Of a stretch of 64,000 bases of DNA, positions 16,096 through 25,500 are shown piece by piece; position 1 is the stretch's first letter; every line of letters starts with the position of its first letter. The stretch is from Comamonadaceae bacterium UBA4962 (GTDB taxonomy: Bacteria > Pseudomonadota > Gammaproteobacteria > Burkholderiales > Burkholderiaceae_C), in contig DHAE01000016.1 in the NCBI GenBank assembly GCA_002397315.1, forward strand, positions 10,938-74,937. The letters run 5' to 3'. A program made the position numbers and the translations under genes. The notes beneath the pieces were generated by a model, which searched no databases, was not told the origin of the DNA, and was given only the letters and a program-made list of their open reading frames with translations.

Positions 16096-17574
16096 ATGGC
16101 GTCCACCATCAACACCAACATCAGCTCGCTCACCGCCCAGCGCAACCTGAGCCTGAGCCAGTCGTCGCTCAACACCTCCATCCAGCGCCTTTCCTCCGGC
16201 CTGCGCATCAACAGCGCCAAGGACGATGCCGCCGGGCTGGCGATCTCCGAGCGCTTCACTTCGCAGATCCGCGGGATGAACCAGGCGGCGCGCAACGCCA
16301 ACGACGGCATTTCGCTGTCCCAGGTGGCGGAAAGTGCCCTGGCGGGCGCGGGAAACATCCTGCAGCGGGTGCGCGAGCTGTCGGTGCAGTCGGCCAACGC
16401 CACCAACTCGGCCGGTGACCGCAAGGCCATCCAGGCCGAAGTCGGCCAGCTGCTGTCGGAACTCGACCGTATCGCCGGCACCACGGAGTTCAACGGCCAG
16501 AAACTGCTGGACGGCTCCTTCGGCTCGGCCACCTTCCAGGTCGGCGCCAACGCCAACCAGACCATCACCGCCACCACCGGCAACTTCCGCACCATGAACT
16601 ATGGGGCCCAGCTGACGGCCTCGGCCACCGGCGCGGCCACCACCGGTGCCACCGCCGGCTCGGCAGGCGCCGCGGCCGGCACGGTGGTCATCGCCGGCCT
16701 GCAGACCAAGACGGTCAACGTGGCCGCCGCCAGCACGGCCGCCGACATCGCCTCCGCCGTGAACGCGGTGGCCGACTCCACCGGCGTGACGGCCGCGGCC
16801 CGCAACGTCTCGGAACTGAAGCTCTCCACGACCGGTGCCTTCTCGCTGGCCGTCAAGGGCGAGAACACCACCGCGGCCAACGTGACGTTCAACGTCTCGG
16901 CCAATGCCTCGGCCGCCGGCCTGGCCGAAGCCGTGAAGGCCTTCAACGACGTGTCCTCGCAGACGGGCATCACCGCCAAGCTCAACAGCGACAACACCGG
17001 CCTGATCCTGACCAACGAATCGGGCAAGGACATCAACATCGCCAACGGCGACAGCAGTGCCGGGGGCATCACGCTGGCCTCGCAGGACGCCGTGCAGACG
17101 ATGTCCTCCGGCAACCTGACCTTCACGGCCGCCACGTCGGCCGGCACCGGCGTGACCGTGGCCGCGCGCGGCACGGTGGAATACAACTCCGACAAGGGCT
17201 ATACGGTGAGCGGCACCGGCGACACGATGACGAACACCGCGGCCACCAGCTCCAACATGAAATCCGTGAGCACCATCGACGTGTCCACGGTGGACGGCTC
17301 CACGCGCGCCCTGAAGATCATCGATGCCGCGCTCGCGGCCGTCAACGGGCAGCGGGCGAACTTCGGTGCGCTCCAGTCGCGCTTCGAGACGGCCATCGCC
17401 AACCTGAACACCTCGTCGGAGAACATGTCGGCCTCCCGCAGCCGCATCCAGGACGCGGACTTCGCGGCCGAAACCGCCAACCTGTCGCGCTCGCAGATCC
17501 TGCAGCAGGCCGGCACGGCGATGGTGGCCCAGGCGAACCAGCTGCCCCAGGGCGTGCTGTCCCTGCTGAAGTAA
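16096..17574 (+). CDS. fliC: Flagellin, copy 2 (no visible sigma-28 promoter)
   Basis: This is a second intact 492-residue flagellin: same length, same D0/D1 ends (MASTINTNISSLTAQRNLSL; ending LPQGVLSLLK), same flg22-region residues, and mostly conservative differences in the middle (for example MNQAARNANDGISLSQVAE where copy 1 has LNQAVRNANDGISLAQTAE). AGGAG precedes the ATG. No sigma-28 promoter is recognisable upstream, in contrast with copy 1, although the frame is intact and a strong terminator follows. It may be a minor filament subunit, an alternative flagellin, or a reservoir for gene conversion. It leads directly into the modification island. Confidence 0.96.
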   Translation: MASTINTNISSLTAQRNLSLSQSSLNTSIQRLSSGLRINSAKDDAAGLAISERFTSQIRGMNQAARNANDGISLSQVAESALAGAGNILQRVRELSVQSANATNSAGDRKAIQAEVGQLLSELDRIAGTTEFNGQKLLDGSFGSATFQVGANANQTITATTGNFRTMNYGAQLTASATGAATTGATAGSAGAAAGTVVIAGLQTKTVNVAAASTAADIASAVNAVADSTGVTAAARNVSELKLSTTGAFSLAVKGENTTAANVTFNVSANASAAGLAEAVKAFNDVSSQTGITAKLNSDNTGLILTNESGKDINIANGDSSAGGITLASQDAVQTMSSGNLTFTAATSAGTGVTVAARGTVEYNSDKGYTVSGTGDTMTNTAATSSNMKSVSTIDVSTVDGSTRALKIIDAALAAVNGQRANFGALQSRFETAIANLNTSSENMSASRSRIQDADFAAETANLSRSQILQQAGTAMVAQANQLPQGVLSLLK

Positions 17575-17591
17575 GCGCGGCGCCCCATAAT

Positions 17592-17624
17592 GCCGTGAGC
17601 GCGAGGAAAGACGCACGGCTTTTT
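17592..17624 (+). terminator. Rho-independent terminator after flagellin copy 2
   Basis: GCCGTG (17592-17597) pairs with CACGGC (17614-17619), followed at once by a T-run. An overlapping alternative stem, GCGAGGAAA with TTTCCTCGC (17601-17630), is also possible. It should separate flagellin copy 2 from the modification genes that start at 17641. Confidence 0.7.
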
Positions 17625-17640
17625 CCTCGCCGACCATTGC

Positions 17641-18354
17641 ATGCACACCACCGCCGTCATCGTTCAGTCGAACTACCTGCCCTGGAAGGGGTACTTCGAC
17701 CTGATGCGCCAAGCGGACATCTTGGTGCTGTATGACGACGTGCAATACACGCGGCGGGATTGGCGCAACCGCAACGTCATCAAGACCCCGCAAGGATTGC
17801 ACTGGCTGACCGTGCCCGTGCAAAGCAAGGGGCAGTACCACCAGAACATCGACAAAATCACTGTGTCATCGTCCGCGTGGATCGAAAAGCACTGGAACAC
17901 GATAGCGATGAGCTACGGGAAATCCTCCGGATTTGCCGAGTACGCACCGGCTGTGCGCTCCATGATGCATGCATGCGCTGACCATACACTGTTATCGGAA
18001 ATCAATGAACGGCTGATCCGGGGTATCGCGGACCTCCTTGGCATCCACACGCCCATCGTCCAGTCATCCGCCTATGGCAAGGTTTCCGGAAAAACGGAAA
18101 ACCTGATCCATCTTTGCAAGGCAGTCGGCGCGACCCGCTATCTTTCAGGGCCGGCGGCAAGGAGCTATCTGGAACCCGAGCTCTTTTCTTGCGCGGGCAT
18201 CGAACTGAGCTATATGGATTACTCCGGATATCCGGAGTACGTGCAGCCCCATGGTCCATTCAATCATTTCGTGAGCATCGTCGATCTATTGATGAGCACG
18301 GGGCGGAAAGCGGCCAGCTATCTCATTCAGCAGGAATCTTCGCGTGTCTCGTGA
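17641..18354 (+). CDS. WbqC-family protein, flagellin/glycan modification
   Basis: This 237-residue protein matches the WbqC-like family, whose members occur in O-antigen and flagellin glycan loci; their reaction is not firmly established. Visible family features are the N-terminal VIVQSNYLPWKGYFDL, then YDDVQYTRRDWRNRN and the C-terminal PHGPFNHFVSIVDLL. It starts 17 bp after the flagellin terminator and overlaps the next gene by 11 bp. Third codon positions are visibly less GC-rich than in the flagellar genes, consistent with acquired DNA. A role in flagellin glycan synthesis is inferred from position. Confidence 0.8.
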   Translation: MHTTAVIVQSNYLPWKGYFDLMRQADILVLYDDVQYTRRDWRNRNVIKTPQGLHWLTVPVQSKGQYHQNIDKITVSSSAWIEKHWNTIAMSYGKSSGFAEYAPAVRSMMHACADHTLLSEINERLIRGIADLLGIHTPIVQSSAYGKVSGKTENLIHLCKAVGATRYLSGPAARSYLEPELFSCAGIELSYMDYSGYPEYVQPHGPFNHFVSIVDLLMSTGRKAASYLIQQESSRVS

Positions 18355-19000
18355 TGAAAACGCTTTGCACGAAGGGATCGCGCTCTACTATGAGCGTCGG
18401 TTGCACGAGCATGGCCCCACCCCCCGAGGCGTGGACTGGAACGGAGCGGAATCCCAGCAGCTTCGCTTCGCCCAACTGATCCGGATACTGCAAGCCGGCC
18501 ACGGCCCGGAATGCGATGCCCCGGTTGCGCTCAACGATCTGGGCTGCGGTTACGGAGCACTTCTCGACTTCCTTGTGGAGACAGGCTGGAATATCGACTA
18601 TGAAGGTATCGACCTGTCCGCCTCGATGGTGCATGCAGCCCAGGCACGCCACGCAGGCAACGCGAGTGCCCGCTTCAGGGTCGGTGGAGCATGTACCCGC
18701 ATTGCCGACTACAGCGTGGCCAGCGGGCTGTTCAATGTCCGCCAGGAGGTGCCCGCCGCAGCATGGGAGGCATTCATCCATGACACGCTGGACGATCTGG
18801 ACCGCAACAGCCGCCGCGGATTCGCCTTCAACTGCCTGACCTCCTACTCGGACGCAGAAAAGATGAAGCCCTACCTGCACTATTGCGCACCCGAAGAGAT
18901 CTTCCGCCACTGCAAGACCCGGTTCTCGCGCCATGTCGCACTGCTGCACGACTATGGGCTCTACGAATTCACCATCCTGGTACGCAAGCAAGTCGGATGA
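18344..19000 (+). CDS. Class I SAM-dependent methyltransferase
   Basis: A 218-residue methyltransferase starting at a GTG inside the preceding gene. Motif I is ALNDLGCGYGAL (about residues 62-73), followed by an acidic strand end YEGIDLSASMV. The methyl acceptor cannot be read from the sequence; in this setting it is probably a sugar or a glycan-bound residue. The 11-bp overlap indicates coupling with the WbqC-like gene. Codon use resembles its island neighbours rather than the flagellar genes. Confidence 0.82.
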   Translation: MSRDENALHEGIALYYERRLHEHGPTPRGVDWNGAESQQLRFAQLIRILQAGHGPECDAPVALNDLGCGYGALLDFLVETGWNIDYEGIDLSASMVHAAQARHAGNASARFRVGGACTRIADYSVASGLFNVRQEVPAAAWEAFIHDTLDDLDRNSRRGFAFNCLTSYSDAEKMKPYLHYCAPEEIFRHCKTRFSRHVALLHDYGLYEFTILVRKQVG

Positions 19001-19025
19001 CGCACCGCCAACCGATAGACACAGC

Positions 19026-19820
19026 ATGAACAACCCTCATTCTCCCGACAAATCCCAGAAGCACGAGTCGTCGGTGCTGACGCATACCGCGGTCGACGGC
19101 ATCCAGGCCCGGGATGAACTCTTTGCGCTGATGAATGGTTATGCGAGCACGCCCGAGGAAAAGGAACGGTCGCTGGGCCTGTTCCTGCGGGGATCCCTTC
19201 TGGCGCGCATTCTTGCGGTGGCGCACATCTATCAGCAGATCGTGGATATTCCGGGCATCGTCTTCGACATCGGCACCTGGCGTGGACAGACCGCAGTGCT
19301 TTGCGAGAATTTCCGCGCCATCTACGAGCCGCTGCATTTCAATCGCCGGATCGTCTGCTTCGATACGTTCGAGGGATATGCCGGTTTCGGCGACCAGGAC
19401 CGCTCGACCGAACTGCACAAGGAAGGCACCTATTCCGTTGGTGGAGGTGCCTACGCCGACTACCTTGCCCGCCTGCTGCAGGTGCACGAACGGGCCAACG
19501 CCATGGGGCACAACAACGGCAAGCACAGTGTCATCGCAGGAGACTGCCGCGAAACCATTCCCCAGTTCTTCGAAGACCATCCCAACGAGATCCTGAGCCT
19601 GGCGTTCTTCGACGTCAACGCGCTCGCACCCACGCGTGAGGCGCTGGAACGGGTCTGGCAGCGTCTGGCGCCCGGGGGCATCGTGGCGTTCTGGCAATTG
19701 ACCCGCGCGGGCATGCGCGCCGAGGGGCAGGCCTACGCTGGAGACCTCCTCAATCAGCATCGGCACACATTGCACCGAGCGCCCACATATCCCAGCCTTT
19801 GCTATGCCCGCAAGATGTGA
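19026..19820 (+). CDS. TylF/MycF-type O-methyltransferase
   Basis: This 264-residue protein resembles the TylF/MycF family, Mg-dependent SAM methyltransferases that methylate sugar hydroxyls in macrolides and some surface glycans. Visible features are the SAM site IVFDIGTWRGQTAVL, the FDTFEGYAGF motif, and the C-terminal pattern ALERVWQRLAPGGIVAF. The usual acidic metal-binding run near the C-terminus is altered (AFWQLTRAG), so activity or metal use may differ. The start at 19026 was chosen over in-frame codons upstream that overlap the previous gene and read as its shadow. With the other methyltransferase it suggests a methylated glycan. Confidence 0.78.
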   Translation: MNNPHSPDKSQKHESSVLTHTAVDGIQARDELFALMNGYASTPEEKERSLGLFLRGSLLARILAVAHIYQQIVDIPGIVFDIGTWRGQTAVLCENFRAIYEPLHFNRRIVCFDTFEGYAGFGDQDRSTELHKEGTYSVGGGAYADYLARLLQVHERANAMGHNNGKHSVIAGDCRETIPQFFEDHPNEILSLAFFDVNALAPTREALERVWQRLAPGGIVAFWQLTRAGMRAEGQAYAGDLLNQHRHTLHRAPTYPSLCYARKM

Positions 19821-19851
19821 GCGGGCCTTTCCGTTGTCGTAGAGCCTCCAT

Positions 19852-21306
19852 ATGCATACCGTCGTCATAGGAAACGGCATCGTCGCCCTGTCCACGGCTT
19901 TCAGGCTTCTGCAGCGGCTGGGTCCCCAGGACCTGATCACCGTGATCGGTCCGCGCACCCGTCCTGGCTCCGCGACCCACGCGGCTGCGGCGATGCTCAA
20001 TTCGTTCGCCGAGATCGAAGCAGGAAGCCTCGAACACCCTGTCGATTTCTTTCGCTTCGAACTCAGCCATCTGGCCACCCGCATGTGGCCCCGGTTCGAA
20101 CGGGAGATCATCGATCAAGCCGGGGGATGCCTGCCCGCCGATTGCGGCCAGTGCACCGGCTTCGGCGGAGGCGGATGCATCGATACGGGCACGTTTGTCA
20201 TCAACAACAACGCCGCGGACGATCTGGACGATGAGAATTTCGAGGCCATCGTCCAGGCCCTGGACGATTTCAGCGAGCCCTACGAATACGTATCGCCCCG
20301 CAGCATTCCCAACTACCGGCCCCACCAGGGGCAACGCGCCGTGCGGGCCCTGTTCATTCCAGGCGAAGGGTGGGTCAATCCAAGGCTCATGCTGGAGAAG
20401 CTCGACATGGTGGTCGGGCGCCATCCGCAGGTGCAATTCCTGGAGGCCAGCGCAGAGCGCCTCCAGCATGGCCATGGAGCGATCACCGGCGTGGTCCTGG
20501 ACGATGCGCAGGTGGTGGAGGGGGACACGTTCGTACTGGCCACAGGGGCCTCTGCCTGGGATCTGCTGCAGCGCAGCGACCTGGACATCGGCATGCAGCG
20601 GGTGTTCTACGGCGTCGGCGTCTCTCTGGAAATCGAGAGCCCGGACAACCCGCATACCCATTGCATCCGCACGCCGAATCGCGGGCTGGCGTGTGGGGTC
20701 TACAGTGCCCCCTACTTCACGGGTCCCCATCGGCCGACCGACCACGTCCTCATCGGGGCCAGCAGCTTTACGTCGGCAACGCCTGTAGCGCACGCTCGTA
20801 TCGGCAGCGTGGAGTCCCTGTTGAAATCCGCCATGGAACAGATCAACCGCGACTTCTACCGGGCCTCGCTGGTGCGCGTGAACGTCGGGTGGCGGCCCAG
20901 CAGCCAGGACGGCTACCCCATGGTGGGGCGGACGGCGCTTCGCAATCTCATCGTCGCCACGGGAACCAAGCGCGATGGTTTCCACATGGCTCCGGTCCTC
21001 TCCCAATACCTGGCGGGGCTCGTTCATGGCGATCCGCTTACCGACGAACGCTGGCACTGGCTGGCACCCGATCGTGCGCCGCTGCGGCTGCTGACCCGCG
21101 AACAGGCGATTGCCAAGGCGGTGCGGCACCAGATCAGCGCGGCCTATCAGCATGGCTTCGTGCCTGCGAAGAGCCGCATGCCGGACCAGTTGGCCGACAG
21201 CTACCGCAGCCAACTGGAACAATTGCATGACCAGGTGGGCGCCATCGACTGGGGGATCCCGCCCGATATGCTCGACATGTACCGGTACGGCCACGCGAAG
21301 CCCTGA
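19852..21306 (+). CDS. FAD-dependent oxidoreductase (DAO-like), glycan island
   Basis: A 484-residue flavoprotein with an N-terminal dinucleotide-binding motif VVIGNGIVALSTAFRLL (residues 4-20, with Ala in place of the third Gly), the internal strand VLATGASAWDLL (about 230), and a C-terminal DAO-like segment GWRPSSQDGYPMVGRT followed by VATGTKRDGFHMAPVL. Members oxidise amino or hydroxy groups, often on amino acids; the substrate here is unknown. Location between two sugar-modification genes suggests oxidation of an amine or alcohol on a glycan precursor, which is inference. Such an enzyme is not a usual member of flagellin glycosylation loci. Confidence 0.78.
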   Translation: MHTVVIGNGIVALSTAFRLLQRLGPQDLITVIGPRTRPGSATHAAAAMLNSFAEIEAGSLEHPVDFFRFELSHLATRMWPRFEREIIDQAGGCLPADCGQCTGFGGGGCIDTGTFVINNNAADDLDDENFEAIVQALDDFSEPYEYVSPRSIPNYRPHQGQRAVRALFIPGEGWVNPRLMLEKLDMVVGRHPQVQFLEASAERLQHGHGAITGVVLDDAQVVEGDTFVLATGASAWDLLQRSDLDIGMQRVFYGVGVSLEIESPDNPHTHCIRTPNRGLACGVYSAPYFTGPHRPTDHVLIGASSFTSATPVAHARIGSVESLLKSAMEQINRDFYRASLVRVNVGWRPSSQDGYPMVGRTALRNLIVATGTKRDGFHMAPVLSQYLAGLVHGDPLTDERWHWLAPDRAPLRLLTREQAIAKAVRHQISAAYQHGFVPAKSRMPDQLADSYRSQLEQLHDQVGAIDWGIPPDMLDMYRYGHAKP

Positions 21307-21341
21307 CCCGGGTTCCTGCCCCTCACGGAAACGCCCCAGCC

Positions 21342-22496
21342 ATGGACAACTCCAGCATCCCTTTCGGCCAGCCGTTCATCGTCGGCAAGGAGCTTTTCTA
21401 CATCGCCCAGGCGGTCATGAACGGCTCCATCGCAGGCGACGGGGAATTCACGCGCAAATGCCAGGAGTGGCTGGAGGTGCATCTGTCGTGCAAGAAGGCC
21501 CTGCTGACCACGTCCTGCACCACGGCGCTCGAAATGGCGGCCATCCTGACGGATGTGCAAGCCGGCGACGAAATCATCATGCCGTCGTTCACGTTCGTCT
21601 CGACGGCCAATGCCTTCGTACTGCGCGGTGGCGTTCCGGTCTTCGTCGACATCCGCGCCGACACGCTGAATCTGGATGAGCGCTTGGTGGAGACACTCAT
21701 CACGCCGCGCACCAAGGCGGTCGTGGCCGTGCATTACGCCGGATTTCCCTGCGCCATGGACAAGCTCAAGACCCTGTGCCGCCAGCACGGCCTGCGGCTC
21801 ATCGAAGACGCCGCACAAGCCATCCTGGCGCACGACGAAGGCCAGGCGCTGGGCACGATCGGCGACATGGGCTGCCTCAGCTTCCATGAAACCAAGAACG
21901 TCATCTGCGGCGAAGGTGGGGCCTTGCTCATCAACGACCCGGCGCTGATCGAGCGTGCCGAAATCATCTGGCAGAAGGGAACCAACCGCAAGGCCTTCTT
22001 CAGGGGCGAAGTGGACAGGTATTCCTGGGTCGACATAGGCTCGTCTTTTCTGCCAAATGAGCTCACGGCGGCTTTCCTCTATGCACAACTGGAACATGCC
22101 AAGCGGATCAACACCCACCGGCGCGTTCTGTATGAGAAGTACCTCCAGCTGCTCGGACCTCTGGAGCAGGAAGGTTTTCTCCGATTGCCGAAGACGGCTG
22201 CGCAGGGGGCCAACGGCCATATCTTCTACATCCTGTGCGCCTCGCTGGAAGAGCGCACCGCCCTGACCGGACACCTGCGCGCCCAGGGCATCGGCGCGGT
22301 GTTCCATTACGTTCCCCTGCATGATTCGCCGGCCGGCCTGCGCCATGGCCGTGGCGGACACCTGCCGATCACCACCGACATTTCCCAGAGGTTGCTGCGC
22401 CTGCCCATATATTCCGGCATGACCAGCGACGACGTCCGGCGCGTCGCCGGCGCCGTGAAAAGCTTTTATCACCCGACTTCCCGCATCGGGGCGTGA
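21342..22496 (+). CDS. DegT/DnrJ/EryC1-type sugar aminotransferase (WecE-like)
   Basis: A 384-residue PLP-dependent nucleotide-sugar aminotransferase. Family features include TTSCTTALEMAAIL (PLP phosphate contact, about 52-65), GDEIIMPSFTFVSTANAF, the VHYAGFPCAMD loop, and HETKNVICGEGGAL with the PLP lysine (about residue 186). The sequence is closest in pattern to WecE/RffA, which makes TDP-4-amino-4,6-dideoxygalactose. No nucleotidyltransferase or dehydratase for the precursor is in the window, so the donor sugar must come from elsewhere. It suggests an amino-dideoxy sugar in the flagellin glycan. Confidence 0.85.
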   Translation: MDNSSIPFGQPFIVGKELFYIAQAVMNGSIAGDGEFTRKCQEWLEVHLSCKKALLTTSCTTALEMAAILTDVQAGDEIIMPSFTFVSTANAFVLRGGVPVFVDIRADTLNLDERLVETLITPRTKAVVAVHYAGFPCAMDKLKTLCRQHGLRLIEDAAQAILAHDEGQALGTIGDMGCLSFHETKNVICGEGGALLINDPALIERAEIIWQKGTNRKAFFRGEVDRYSWVDIGSSFLPNELTAAFLYAQLEHAKRINTHRRVLYEKYLQLLGPLEQEGFLRLPKTAAQGANGHIFYILCASLEERTALTGHLRAQGIGAVFHYVPLHDSPAGLRHGRGGHLPITTDISQRLLRLPIYSGMTSDDVRRVAGAVKSFYHPTSRIGA

Positions 22497-22511
22497 AGCC
22501 CTGCCCGCTCC

Positions 22512-25500
22512 ATGAAACCAGTGCAGTTCATACGGGACAACCACGCCCGCTTTCTCCACCTGCTGGAACAAGTCCGGCAGCTCGTGCAGGCACGGCAATG
22601 GCACGAGGCCCTGGATGCCGCAGCCGAGTGCGCTTCCCACGCCTGGCTTCAGCACAGCGGCATATTCGCCTCCGCAGAACTCGAATCGCTGATCGCGCAG
22701 GCCGGCAGGCATCTTGCACGACACGTGCCGACCCGTCCATCCAGGTCCGGCGGAGGACGCCGCCGCAGATTGCTCACCATCATGACCAGTGCCCACTCGG
22801 TGGGCGGACACAGCCGCATCGCCTGGCGCTGGTGCCAGATGGACGACGGGTCGGAGCACACGCTCGTCTTGACGCAGCAGGCAGGGGCGGAGATTCCTGA
22901 GCAGTTGCTCGAACTGCAGGCGGCCGGCCGGCTCACGCTCGTCCGGCTGGAGCAGGCCGGCTGGGAAGAACGCATCCAGGCCCTGCAAGCGCTCCTGGCG
23001 CAGTCCGACTACGCGGTACTGCTGACCCACCCCCACGACGTGCTGCCCTGCGCGGCGCTGCCGGCCATGGAGAACCCGCCGCCGGTCATCGCCGTCGACC
23101 ACGCTTCGCACGTGTTCTGGCTGGGCGTTGCCATCACGCAGATCGCCCTCAACACCGCGACCTACCTGCTGGAAGGACGCCGCGGCATCCCCAGGCAGCA
23201 CATCGGGGGCGCCTTGCTGCCGATGAATTTCGAGCACCTGGACCGTGGGCACGCGACGGCCTCGGCCGTGAAGTCCGCCTACGGAATTCCGCAGGAAGCC
23301 ACCCTGCTGCTGTCCGCCGCGTCGGGCTACAAATTCTGGCCCATCGAAGGCGTCAGCCTCGCGGCGATGATCGGCCCCGTACTCGCCCGCCACCCGCACG
23401 TCCACCTCCTGGCAGTGGGCGTGGGTACCCCGCGGCCGTGGGAGGAATTGCAGGCCCGGTTCCCGGCGCAGGTCCACTTGCAAGGTTACCTGTCGGAATC
23501 GGAACTGGTGGCCTGCTACCACGCATGCGACATTTATGTGGATTCGCTGCCGCTTTCCTCGCCCACGACACTGCTCGAGGCGGCGGCATGCGGCAAGCCC
23601 ATCGTGCGCTTCGCGCCGCAGGACTGGAGAGGTACCGGCTTCTCGCTGGAGTTCGACTGCATTCCGCCGGCACTCTATCTGTGGACGACCCCGCAGGCCT
23701 ACGAAGCCGACCTGCACCGCCTGATCGGCGACCCGGATTTCCGACGATGGCGCGGAGAGTTCGGTCGCACGGCCGTCCGCCTGCATTACTCCGATGCCGC
23801 CTTCCTCTACAGCATGGAGGCCATCTATGAACAGGCCGACCGCCTGCCGCCCATCCAGCCCGATCCCCAGGCTCTGGACTGGCGATGCGACCGTGTCGAT
23901 CTGCTACTGGCCCAACTGGCCCATAACATGGCGCTGGACCGCCAGCCACCGGCAGGGGCGCAACCTTTCCTCGGATACACGCTGCAGGAATGGCTGGCGC
24001 GGCGGGCGCCCAATGCCGCGCAACAGCGCTTGATCGATGCCCATTGGTCCGCGAGCGCACCACCCGGTCCACGGTTTGCGATTGCGGTGCTCTGCGATGG
24101 CAGGGATACCGCAGCGCGGGAAGCCACGCTCCAGAGTCTGGCCGAACAGCCCTACCAGCACGTCACGGTATCCGTCATCGCCGCGCCGCCGGACGGGCGG
24201 GTATGGGCGCTGAACGAGTGGGCCACGCACAGCGATGCGCAGTGGCTTTGCATGGTCGAGGCGGGAACTCGCTTCATGCACGCCGGTCTGCAGGCACTGG
24301 CGCTGGAACTGCAGCACGCCACCGACTGCCAATGCGTCTACGCCGACGAGATCGTGGATGCCGGAGGAGGCCAGTGGGGAACCCTGTTCAGGCCCGATGT
24401 CAACCTGGACCTGCTGCTCTCGTGCCCCGGGGGCATGGCACGGCACTGGCTGTACCGGCGGGACGTGTTCCTGTCGGCAGGAGGTTTCGATCCGGATTTC
24501 GCGGAGGCGCCGGAATTCGATCTGGCATTGCGGTGGATCGCAGCCGACGGCATCGGCGCCATCGGCCACGTGAGCGAACCGCTGTTCGTATCTGCTCTGC
24601 CGCGGCTGGCCCACCGTCCGCACGAAATCGCGGCCATCGAGCGGCATCTGCGCTCCCGGGGCTACGAGCGTGCGTCGGTGGATGCCAGCCTTCCGGGACG
24701 CTACCGCATCCATTACGGCCATGAGGCCACCCCGGCCGTCTCCATCATCATCCCCACCAAGGATCAGTTCGCCATGGTGGAGCGCTGCGTCAGCTCCCTG
24801 CTGGAGAAGACCGCCTACCAGAACTACGAAATCATCCTGGTGGACAACGGCAGCACCGATCCGTCGGCCTGCGCCTGGATCGGCGGGCTGGAAGCGATGG
24901 ACGATCCGCGCATCCGGGTGCTGCGCTACCCGCATCCTTTCAACTATTCCGCGATCAACAACGCGGCGGCGCGTGTGGCGCGGGGCGACTACCTCCTCCT
25001 GCTGAACAACGATACGGCAACGCTGCGTGGCGACTGGCTGGACGCCCTGCTCAACCATGCGCAGCGGCCCGAGGTCGGCATCGTCGGCGCCAAACTGCTG
25101 CACGCCGACGGCACCATCCAGCACGGGGGCGTCGTGCTGGGCCTGCGCGGCCCGGCGGACCATCCCTTCATCGGCCTGCCGGCCGACGCGCCCGGCTACA
25201 TGCACCGCCTGGAAGTGGACCAGAACTACAGTGCGGTCACCGCCGCCTGCCTCATGATCCGCCGCTCGGTCTACGAAGAGGTCGGCGGGCTGGACGAGGA
25301 AGCCTTCAAGGTGTCGTACAACGACGTGGATCTGTGCCTCAAGGTGCGGCAGGCCGGCTACCTCGTCGTCTGGACGCCCCACGCCGTGGTGCTGCACGAA
25401 GGCAGCGTGAGCCAGAAAGCGGTCGACGTGGCCACGCAGGAGGCCAAGCGGGCACGCTTCATCGGCGAGCAGGACGCGATGTACCAGAAATGGTTGCCGG

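Larger units (their letters stand above)
14283..17574. repeat. Inverted repeat formed by two head-to-head flagellin genes
   Basis: The flagellin genes at 14283-15761 (-) and 16096-17574 (+) are both 1479 bp and nearly identical in protein sequence over most of their length. They form inverted arms of about 1.48 kb around a unique 334-bp centre. One exact 86-bp match lies at 15268-15353 versus 16504-16589. Similarity stops at the start codons: the upstream sequences are unrelated. Such arms permit gene conversion, or inversion of the central promoter segment. Confidence 0.85.

Noticed and set aside
15481..17841. A 786-codon minus-strand frame across flagellin copy 2 and the intergenic region.
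   Set aside because: It runs antisense through a real flagellin gene, and its composition is typical of a GC-driven shadow.
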